The notes beneath the pieces were generated by a model. It did not search any database. It worked only from the letters and a program-made list of their open reading frames with translations, and was not told where the DNA came from. The position numbers and the translations under genes were made by a program. A stretch of DNA of 64,000 bases from Rufibacter glacialis. GTDB taxonomy: Bacteria > Bacteroidota > Bacteroidia > Cytophagales > Hymenobacteraceae. This document shows, piece by piece, positions 57,568-64,000 of the stretch. How positions within the stretch are numbered: the first letter of the stretch is position 1; each line of letters begins with the position of its first letter. The DNA lies in the NCBI RefSeq assembly GCF_008271745.1, contig NZ_VKKZ01000021.1, forward strand, positions 62,001-126,000, in the 5' to 3' direction.

Positions 57568-60564
57568 ATGTCAAAGAAAAGCATCATGGTCATGTGCATG
57601 GCGGCGGCACTTTCTGCCCAGGCACAGGCTCAAACCCAGAAAAAGGCTGCCCCCACCAAGAAGCCTGCCACCGTGGTAACCGCTCCGCAGAAGCAAGGCC
57701 AAACCAGATTGGTAGAGAAAGTGACCCGCAAGAGTGGCGAGTTGGTGATTCCGTATGAAAAGTATGTGTTGCCCAACGGCTTGACCGTGATCGTGCATGA
57801 GGACCATTCTGACCCCATCGTGCACGTAGACGTGACCTACCACGTAGGCTCGGCCCGCGAAGAAGTGGGCAAATCAGGGTTCGCGCACTTCTTTGAGCAC
57901 ATGATGTTCCAGGGCTCAGACAATGTAGCCGACGAGGAACACTTCAAGATCGTTTCGCAAGCTGGCGGCACTCTGAACGGGACCACCAACCGCGACCGCA
58001 CCAACTACTTTGAGACCGTTCCCTCTAACCAACTGGAGACCGCGCTTTGGCTGGAAGCCGATAGAATGGGTTTTTTGCTGGATGCCGTGACCCAGAAGAA
58101 GTTTGAGGTGCAGCGCGAGACCGTGAAGAATGAGCGCGGCCAGAACTATGACAACCGCCCGTACGGGTTGGTGTACGAAAAAAACAGCGCCGCCCTGTAC
58201 CCGTACGGCCACCCTTACTCCTGGACCACCATTGGGTATATTGAAGACCTGAACCGGGTGAACGTGAACGATCTCAAGAACTTCTTCCTGCGCTGGTACG
58301 GCCCCAACAACGCCACCTTAACGGTAGGCGGTGACGTAACCCCCGCCCAGGTGGTGAAGCTGGCAGAGAAATACTTCGGCCCCATCCAACGCGGCCCCGA
58401 GGTAAAAAACATGAAGCTGCCGGCCCCGGTGCTCACCCAAGACCGCTACATCTCCTATGAAGACAACATCCGCTTCCCTATGTTGCAGATGACCTTCCCT
58501 ACGGTGCCCAATTACCACCCAGATGAAGTGCCCCTAGATGTGTTGGCGGAGATCATTGGCGGCAGCAAGACCTCTATCCTGTACCAGAACCTGACCAAAG
58601 CCCAGAAAGCCGTACAGGCCAGCGCCGGCCATCCGGCCTCTGAACTGGCGGGCGAGTTCACCTTAACCGTGCTGCCGTTGCCGGGCCAATCCCTCGCTGA
58701 CATGGAGAAAGAGTTGCGCAACGCCTTGGTGGAGTTTGAGAAAAGAGGCGTCACCGATGATGACCTGGAGCGCTTCAAGGCTTCCTATGAGTCGGGCATC
58801 ATCAACAGCCTTTCCAGCGTGGCAGGCAAGACCTCTACCCTGGCCGCTTACCAGACCTTCACAGGCAACCCCAACTTCCTCACCAACCAACTCAAAGCCC
58901 ACCGGGCCGTTACCAAAGCCGATGTGATGCGGGTGTACAACCAGTACCTCAAAGGCAAAAAGGCCGTGGTTTTGAGCGTGGTGCCCAAAGGCAAACCAGA
59001 GATGGTGGCCAAACCAGACAACTTCAAAGTAGACCCAAGCGGTTACAAAGCGCCCGCTGACCAGTACGCCGGCCTCACCTACGTGAAAGCCAAAGACACC
59101 TTTGACCGCAGCAAAGTACCAGCCGCCGGCAAGAACCCGGTGATCACCGTACCGCCCTTCTGGAAACAGAATCTGGCTAACGGTATCAAAGTAATCGGTG
59201 CCAAGAATGACGAGGTGCCTACCGTAACCTTGCTGTTCACGTTGCAAGGCGGCCACAAGCTGGAGGCGCACGATCCGTCTAAAGCCGGCATCGCGTCTTT
59301 GATGGCGTCGCTCATGAACGAGGACTCTGAGAAATTCACTGCCGAGGAAATCAGCACGAAACTGGAGAAACTGGGCTCGTCTATCTCCTTCGGGAGCGGC
59401 TCTGAGACCATGACCGTGCAGGTGCAGAGTCAGGTAAAGAACCTGGATGCCACCCTGGCGTTGCTGGAAGAGCGCATGATGCACCCCCGTTTCTCCCAGG
59501 ATGATTTTGACCGCCTCAAGAAGCAGCGCCTGGAAGCCATCAAGAACCAAAGCACCCAGCCTACCGTCATCGCCAACAATGTGTACAACAAAACCCTGTA
59601 TGGCGAAGGCCATATCCAGGCCATTCCGGTCATTGGCACCAGCACCACCGTGGAAAGCATCACCTTAGATGACGTGAAGAAATTCTATGCCAACTACTTC
59701 TCGCCCAGCGTGACCAACTTGGTGGTGGTAGGTGATGTGGAGCAAAACCAGATCATGCCCAAGCTGGCCTTCCTGAACAAATGGGCCGCCAAGCCCGTGA
59801 CCATGCCCGCCGAACCTAAACTGGCCAGCATTGACAAAACCAGGATCTTCATCGTGGACAAAGAGAAAGCCGCCCAGTCTGAGATCAGAATCGGGTACAT
59901 GGCCATGCCCTATGACGCCACCGGTGACTTCTACAAAGCCGGTCTCATGAACTACGTGCTGGGTGGGGCCTTCAACAGCCGCATCAACCTGAACCTGCGC
60001 GAAGACAAAGGCTACACTTATGGCGCCGGCTCCTACTTCTCCGGTACTGAAAGTTCAGGGCCTTACACCGCCTATGCGGGCGTGCGGTCTAACGTGTCAG
60101 ACAGCGCCGTGGTGGAGTTCATGAAAGAGATCAAGCGTTTCAGGGAAGAAGGCATCACCGACGAGGAACTGGCCTTCATGCGCAGCGCCATCGGGCAGAG
60201 TGACGCCCGCAAGTACGAGACCTCGTTCCAGAAAGCCGCGTTCCTCAACAACATGCTGCGCTACAACCTGGACGCCGATTACGTGGCCAAGCAGAACCAG
60301 ATCCTGCAAACCATCACCAAAGAGGAGATCAACGCCCTGGCCAAGAAATACCTGCCCATAGAGAAAATGAGCATCATGCTGGTAGGTGACAAGGTCTCTA
60401 TCAAACCCGGGCTGGAGAAACTGGGCTACGAGGTGGTAGAACTGGACCCAGACGGCGCCCCGGTTCTGGCCAAGGCCGATGTTCCGGTTACCCCTGCTGA
60501 ACCCAAGAAAGCGGAGCCCGTGAAGAAAGGCCGCAAAGCCCGCGCAGAAGGACGCGTCTTCTAA
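57568..60564 (+). CDS. M16 family zinc metallopeptidase (copy B of two paralogues)
   Basis: 998 residues, same layout as the gene at 17874: signal peptide with AQAQAQTQ, zinc motif FAHFFEHMMFQGSDNVADEE, a second M16 unit without HxxEH, and a basic KKGRKARAEGRVF tail. Large blocks are identical between the two proteins (for example NLREDKGYTYGA and ETSFQKAAFLNNMLRYNL). Differences cluster at the N-terminus, in QNYDNRPYGLVYEKNSAALY and in parts of the second unit. The two may form a heterodimeric or differently specific pair. It has its own terminator, nearly identical to that of copy A. Confidence 0.93.
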   Translation: MSKKSIMVMCMAAALSAQAQAQTQKKAAPTKKPATVVTAPQKQGQTRLVEKVTRKSGELVIPYEKYVLPNGLTVIVHEDHSDPIVHVDVTYHVGSAREEVGKSGFAHFFEHMMFQGSDNVADEEHFKIVSQAGGTLNGTTNRDRTNYFETVPSNQLETALWLEADRMGFLLDAVTQKKFEVQRETVKNERGQNYDNRPYGLVYEKNSAALYPYGHPYSWTTIGYIEDLNRVNVNDLKNFFLRWYGPNNATLTVGGDVTPAQVVKLAEKYFGPIQRGPEVKNMKLPAPVLTQDRYISYEDNIRFPMLQMTFPTVPNYHPDEVPLDVLAEIIGGSKTSILYQNLTKAQKAVQASAGHPASELAGEFTLTVLPLPGQSLADMEKELRNALVEFEKRGVTDDDLERFKASYESGIINSLSSVAGKTSTLAAYQTFTGNPNFLTNQLKAHRAVTKADVMRVYNQYLKGKKAVVLSVVPKGKPEMVAKPDNFKVDPSGYKAPADQYAGLTYVKAKDTFDRSKVPAAGKNPVITVPPFWKQNLANGIKVIGAKNDEVPTVTLLFTLQGGHKLEAHDPSKAGIASLMASLMNEDSEKFTAEEISTKLEKLGSSISFGSGSETMTVQVQSQVKNLDATLALLEERMMHPRFSQDDFDRLKKQRLEAIKNQSTQPTVIANNVYNKTLYGEGHIQAIPVIGTSTTVESITLDDVKKFYANYFSPSVTNLVVVGDVEQNQIMPKLAFLNKWAAKPVTMPAEPKLASIDKTRIFIVDKEKAAQSEIRIGYMAMPYDATGDFYKAGLMNYVLGGAFNSRINLNLREDKGYTYGAGSYFSGTESSGPYTAYAGVRSNVSDSAVVEFMKEIKRFREEGITDEELAFMRSAIGQSDARKYETSFQKAAFLNNMLRYNLDADYVAKQNQILQTITKEEINALAKKYLPIEKMSIMLVGDKVSIKPGLEKLGYEVVELDPDGAPVLAKADVPVTPAEPKKAEPVKKGRKARAEGRVF

Positions 60565-60613
60565 GTACATCCTGGTTCAAATCTCAGGTTACTGACAGCT
60601 GAACTACCCAATT

Positions 60614-60655
60614 AAAAGGCGTTTTCGGGAAAAGCACCCGAAAACGCCTTTTTCC
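60614..60655 (+). terminator. Intrinsic terminator of M16 copy B
   Basis: AAAAGGCGTTTTCGGG / CCCGAAAACGCCTTTT with seven-base loop and T-tract; it matches the copy A terminator stem. Confidence 0.9.
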
Positions 60656-60721
60656 TCTTTAAAGCGGAAGTATTGTTCTACCCGTCAGAAACAAGGGAGA
60701 ACATACTCATTAACTATGCTT

Positions 60722-60790
60722 TTGAGGCTATCGCCTCACTGAAGTTGCAAACCTCAGGTCATGGCAGGTCCAAGTCAAAGACTTGAACCA
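60722..60790 (-). repeat. Compound triple-hairpin repeat, copy 3 (inverted)
   Basis: Reverse orientation relative to the others: GAGGCTATCGCCTC, TGAAGTTGCAAACCTCA and CCAAGTCAAAGACTTG. Faces copy 4 across about 100 bases. Confidence 0.75.
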
Positions 60791-60886
60791 TGGAAGGTCT
60801 TTTTGCAAGTAGGGAGGTTGAGCAGGTGTAAACATCCCCTTCGCCCCCTTCAAAGGGATAGGGCCGTTAAGTTCTAAAGATATAGC

Positions 60887-60955
60887 TGGTTCAAGTTTCT
60901 AACTTGGACCCAAATTGAGCTGAAGTTTGCAACTTCAGTGAGGCGAAAGCCTCAA
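60887..60955 (+). repeat. Compound triple-hairpin repeat, copy 4
   Basis: CAAGTTTCTAACTTGG, TGAAGTTTGCAACTTCA and GAGGCGAAAGCCTC in one series; the last stem encloses GCGAAAGC, a DNA sequence known to form an unusually stable mini-hairpin. Confidence 0.8.
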
Positions 60956-61074
60956 ACTAGGCAAGAATGGAAATGAATTTCACCCCAGTCTAAGCCTTTA
61001 AAGTAGAACTTAACAGCCCTGCTTCAAAGGAGGAGTATCTGGAATGTGTGGGAGAAAAAGAGAGCAAGGCGAAA

Positions 61075-61340
61075 GAGACAAGGCGGTGCCGTTGTCTCTA
61101 CGGGGGTTATCCCCGCCTTCCCACGCGTTGTCTGTTCCAGTCATTCCTTTGAGCGCCTCGCTTTTGGCCCTGGATGGACGGGTACTAAGAGAGATGAACG
61201 GCTCAGGCCGTAAAGGGCAGTGCGAGAGGGAAAGACGGGGCCTCGCGACCTTGAGCGCACGGAGGGCAGCCATGCAACAAGCTAGCATAAAGGCCTCGAA
61301 AACAGCGGCCACCACGCCAGCAAGGACAAAAGGCGTGCAC
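61075..61340 (-). repeat. Long dispersed repeat, copy B (inverted), with an extra partial unit to 61457
   Basis: Matches 21091-21360 in reverse order: GAGACAAGGCGGTGCC, GAGCGCCTCGCTTTTGGCC, GTGCGAGAGGGAAAGACG and AGGCGTGCAC. A further stretch at about 61410-61457 repeats the first 45 bases of the unit (GCTACGCCAGCAACGGCATA), so copy B has one and a half units. Confidence 0.75.
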
Positions 61341-61496
61341 TTGATACCGCAAAGGAAGAAGCGGTTGGGAGATGCAGTTTCGGTTGTTGGTGAGAACACC
61401 AACAACGGCGAAAGGGCTTCGCCAAAAGCACCTGCTACGCCAGCAACGGCATAAGGCAGGCACCTACCCTTTTCTTGGAGTCAAGCAGACAGAAAC

Positions 61497-62681
61497 TTAC
61501 CAGGTCTTGATCTGCTGCACCAACGTATCGCCCGCCATCCAGGCCATGGCCAGCACCACCAATATCCCAAACAAGGTCAATAGCCGGGGGTGCACATAAG
61601 CCCCCATGATACTCTTCTTGTGGGCGGCAATGAGCATGGTGCCCAGGGTGACCGGCAGCACGAACCCGTTCAGCAGGCCCGCCCACACCAGCAGTTGCAC
61701 CGGCTTGCCAATGGAGACGAAAATAACCGTGGAGATGAGGATGAACCCAATAATGAACCAGTTCTCTTGCCGAGCGATTCGGGGATGGAACGATTTGATG
61801 AAAGAGACCGAGGTGTACGCAGACCCCACCATCGAGGTGATCGCTGCTGCCAGCATCATGACGCCAAACAACTTGTAGCCTACCTCGCCCGCTGCCAGTT
61901 CAAACACCGAGGCCGGCGGGTTCTCAGGGTTCAGCACGTGGCCGCCCTGCAATACACCCAGGGTAGCCAGAAACAGAAACACCCTGATCACCGAGGCCAA
62001 CGTGATGCCCGACACGGCACTCACGGTCACCTGCCCCAAGGCTCCTTTTCCTTTCACGCCCGCGTCTAGCAAGCGGTGCCCACCGGCAAAGGTGATGTAG
62101 CCGCCCACCGTGCCGCCCACCAAGGTGATAATCGCCGTGAAGCTCACTTGCTCCGGGGCCACCGTTCTGAGGGCGGCCTCGGCCAATGGCGGCGAAGAAA
62201 CCCAGGCCAAGTACACAATCAGCCCAATCATGAGAACACCCAATACCTGCGCGAAGCGGTCCATGAGTTGGCCGGCCTCGCGCACCAGAAATATACCGAT
62301 GGCCACGGCCGCCGAGATCACCGCCCCAGTTTCCACCGAGAGGCCGGTCAGTACGTTGAGCCCTAACCCCGCGCCGCCCACGTTCCCAATGTTGAAGGCG
62401 AAGCCGCCCAGCACAATCAGGAACGCGATGAACCCACCCAAGCCCGGCAGCACCGCATTGGCGATGTCCTGGGCCCGTTTCTCAGAAAGGGCAATCACCC
62501 GCCACACGTTCAATTGCACACCGATGTCCAGCAGAATGGAGAGCAGGATCACAAACCCGAAGCTCGCGCCCAGGCTCTGGGTGAAAACGGTGGTTTGGGT
62601 CAGGAAACCCGGCCCTACGGCCGAGGTGGCCATGAGGAAAGCGGCGCCCAGGAGCACACTCCGGTTTTTGGTTTGTTTCAT
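61497..62681 (-). CDS. Nramp-related membrane transporter of the pxp operon (YcsG-like)
   Basis: 394 residues from the ATG at 62681 with about eleven membrane helices. It belongs to the Nramp part of the APC superfamily by overall pattern (FLMATSAVGPGFLTQTTVFT at helix 1, IITLVGGTVGGYITFAGGHR at helix 6). However, the metal-binding DPGN of helix 1 and MPH of helix 6 are not present at these places, so transport of Mn2+ or Fe2+ is doubtful. It begins five bases after pxpA, in one transcript with the 5-oxoprolinase genes, as is YcsG in Bacillus subtilis. Import of 5-oxoproline or a related compound is a reasonable guess. Confidence 0.85.
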   Translation of the reverse strand: MKQTKNRSVLLGAAFLMATSAVGPGFLTQTTVFTQSLGASFGFVILLSILLDIGVQLNVWRVIALSEKRAQDIANAVLPGLGGFIAFLIVLGGFAFNIGNVGGAGLGLNVLTGLSVETGAVISAAVAIGIFLVREAGQLMDRFAQVLGVLMIGLIVYLAWVSSPPLAEAALRTVAPEQVSFTAIITLVGGTVGGYITFAGGHRLLDAGVKGKGALGQVTVSAVSGITLASVIRVFLFLATLGVLQGGHVLNPENPPASVFELAAGEVGYKLFGVMMLAAAITSMVGSAYTSVSFIKSFHPRIARQENWFIIGFILISTVIFVSIGKPVQLLVWAGLLNGFVLPVTLGTMLIAAHKKSIMGAYVHPRLLTLFGILVVLAMAWMAGDTLVQQIKTW

Positions 62682-62686
62682 AAAAA

Positions 62687-63457
62687 CTAGCCCTGAAATG
62701 CCCGCAGAGAAATGTTTTCCTTTGTGAGCGCCTCCCTGATCTGCCGGGCGAAGGCCACCGCGTGCGTTCCATCGCCGTGGAGGCAAACGGTATCTGCTTT
62801 GATGGGCACGTCTACCCCTTGCTGCGACCGCACCACACCTTCCTTCACCATGCGCACCACCTGCCGAACCGCCTCATTTTGATCCGTGATCAAGGCGTTT
62901 GGTAATCTACGGGAGGTGAGCGTGCCGTCCTGCTGGTACGTCCGGTCGGCGAAGACTTCATGCGCGGTTTTCAGGCCCAGTTTCTCCCCGGCCTGCACCA
63001 AGGCGCTTCCGGCCAGGCCATACAGCACCGCTTCCGGCGCTACGTTATACACGGCTTCGGCGATGGCTTGGGCCAAGGCGGGGTTGGTGGCCGCCATGTT
63101 GTACAGCGCGCCGTGCGGTTTTACGTGGTGCAGCACCCCGCCCTCGGCCTTGATAAACCCCCAGAGCGCGCCTATCTGGTACACCACCAGGTCATAGGCT
63201 TCTTCAGGAGAGACGGCCAGGTCACGGCGGCCAAACCCGGCCAGGTCCTGGAAACCGGGGTGCGCGCCCAGGGCCACGCTGTGTTCCAGGGCCAGCCGCA
63301 CGGTCTTTTTCATCACGGCTGGGTCACCGGCATGGAACCCGCAGGCAATATTGGCTGAGGTCACCAAGGGCAGCAGAGCTTCGTCCTGGCCCAGGCGGTA
63401 AGCCCCAAAGCTTTCGCCAACATCACAGTTCAGGTCAACGGTAAGGGTCTGGTTCAT
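62687..63457 (-). CDS. pxpA: 5-oxoprolinase subunit A (LamB/YcsF family)
   Basis: 256 residues. The family start [20 protein letters not shown] and the following [54 protein letters not shown] and [20 protein letters not shown] are all intact. PxpA works with PxpB and PxpC in the cytoplasm to open 5-oxoproline to glutamate using ATP. Its start overlaps the stop of pxpC by four bases (ATGA) and the Nramp-like gene follows after five bases, so it is the middle gene of an operon entering from the right window edge. Confidence 0.95.
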   Translation of the reverse strand: MNQTLTVDLNCDVGESFGAYRLGQDEALLPLVTSANIACGFHAGDPAVMKKTVRLALEHSVALGAHPGFQDLAGFGRRDLAVSPEEAYDLVVYQIGALWGFIKAEGGVLHHVKPHGALYNMAATNPALAQAIAEAVYNVAPEAVLYGLAGSALVQAGEKLGLKTAHEVFADRTYQQDGTLTSRRLPNALITDQNEAVRQVVRMVKEGVVRSQQGVDVPIKADTVCLHGDGTHAVAFARQIREALTKENISLRAFQG

Positions 63458-64000
63458 CTTTTCAAGTGAAGGTGAAGGGCGCTGGCAAGCTGCGCCAAGG
63501 TTCTTTCCTGTTGATAATACAACTCCTGCGCCTGGGCCAACGATACCTGCTGGAACCGTATGGTGGCTCCCGGCTTGGCCTGCGCGAGCAAGGGCAGATC
63601 CGCAGAGATGACCTGGCCCAGGCGCGGGTAGCCCCCGGTGGTCTGGCGGTCGGCCATCAAGATAATAGGATTTCCGTTGGCCAGTATCTGCACGGTCCCA
63701 AACGTGACGGCGCTGGAAAGTACTTCTACCGGTTCTTTCAGCGTCAGCGCCGGCCCTGCAATCCGGTACCCCATGCGGTCTGAGGCGGGAGCTACCTGAA
63801 ACGGTGACTGCCAGAACGCTTCCTGGGCTTCCGACGAAAACAGGCCATATTCCGGGCCCGGCACCACCCGTACCGTAGGGTTCCCGGCGTACGGGGGCAG
63901 GCTTGCAGGGAAAACACCCCAGGGTGCAGCCAGGAACGGTTCCGGCGCCGGGAGTCTCTCTTGCCAGGCCTTTAGCTGCTCCGGCTTGAGGCCCTTGAGC
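63454..64000 (-). CDS. pxpC: 5-oxoprolinase subunit C (biotin-dependent carboxyltransferase family), C-terminal part
   Basis: The gene enters from the right edge; 182 codons of the C-terminal portion are visible. Matching blocks are [60 protein letters not shown] and [20 protein letters not shown], the standard end of PxpC/allophanate hydrolase subunit 2-type proteins. The first part and presumably pxpB lie outside. Its stop overlaps the pxpA start. Confidence 0.93.
   Translation of the reverse strand, partial: LKGLKPEQLKAWQERLPAPEPFLAAPWGVFPASLPPYAGNPTVRVVPGPEYGLFSSEAQEAFWQSPFQVAPASDRMGYRIAGPALTLKEPVEVLSSAVTFGTVQILANGNPIILMADRQTTGGYPRLGQVISADLPLLAQAKPGATIRFQQVSLAQAQELYYQQERTLAQLASALHLHLKR

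Noticed and set aside
61010-61405. Open frame of 131 codons on the minus strand, partly similar in translation to a frame at 21044-21226
   Set aside because: The DNA similarity between the two regions includes indels that break the common frame, so the shared feature is a non-coding repeat.
1-64000. CRISPR arrays, rRNA, tRNA or prophage genes
   Set aside because: No regularly spaced direct repeats, no rRNA or tRNA-like conserved blocks and no phage structural genes were found on reading both strands.

Overview
This 64 kb window is bacterial chromosome that looks like the Cytophagales (Bacteroidota), most plausibly a Hymenobacteraceae member such as Rufibacter, Pontibacter or Hymenobacter. 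The evidence is protein family content (carboxypeptidase-regulatory/TonB receptors, an OMP beta-barrel protein, S41/S9/M16 secreted peptidases, a PA14-containing GH3, a GH15 next to an SDR), TAnnTTTG-type -7 promoter boxes, and GC-rich genes with AT-rich spacers. The genus is an inference from general appearance. No rRNA, tRNA, CRISPR array, prophage or large mobile island was seen.

Layout. 1-3.4 kb: start of a large secreted beta-propeller protein, lipoproteins, an outer-membrane protein and HemJ. 3.4-7.8 kb: HemN, an orphan Cpn10, and a repeat-rich stretch with a REP-associated transposase (RAYT) bracketed by its own inverted REP-like hairpins, beside an Imm27 immunity gene broken by an amber codon. 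7.8-15.8 kb, nearly all minus strand: homogentisate dioxygenase, S41 protease, two tandem paralogous envelope proteins separated by a cluster of DnaA-box-like sites, a zinc phospholipase C-like protein, peptide deformylase and RuvX. 16-31 kb: a serine hydrolase, the first of two M16 zinc peptidases, a TonB receptor, a Ca2+/H+ antiporter, DsbA/FrnE and DJ-1 family enzymes and a GH3 glycosidase. 31.3-32.7 kb is an AT-rich accessory patch: an orphan gene, an attC-like hairpin and a MazEF module with its promoter embedded in a palindrome. 32.8-46.7 kb is mostly single housekeeping or metabolic genes (cupin, S9 peptidase, SDR, GH15, carbonic anhydrase, M20 amidohydrolase, MATE pump, intradiol dioxygenase, MtfA-like protease, small enzymes), with a YhcG-type nuclease remnant at 35.8 kb. 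47.1-51.7 kb is a tight plus-strand cluster headed by a GbsR/MarR-type regulator. 51.7-57 kb: a soluble PAS/GAF histidine kinase and a large outer-membrane receptor. 57.5-60.6 kb: the second M16 peptidase. 61.5-64 kb: a minus-strand operon for 5-oxoproline use (pxpC, pxpA) ending in an unusual Nramp-related transporter.

Most unusual is the density of short dispersed hairpin repeats between genes: at least six families recur, several of them flanking the two M16 genes or the RAYT. Strongest leads: the RAYT/REP unit with the adjacent broken immunity gene; the Nramp-like protein lacking the metal-binding motifs inside the pxp operon; three genes whose -7 box ends exactly four bases before ATG (predicted leaderless mRNAs); the DnaA-box cluster at 11.9 kb; and the GbsR-headed operon of unknown function.
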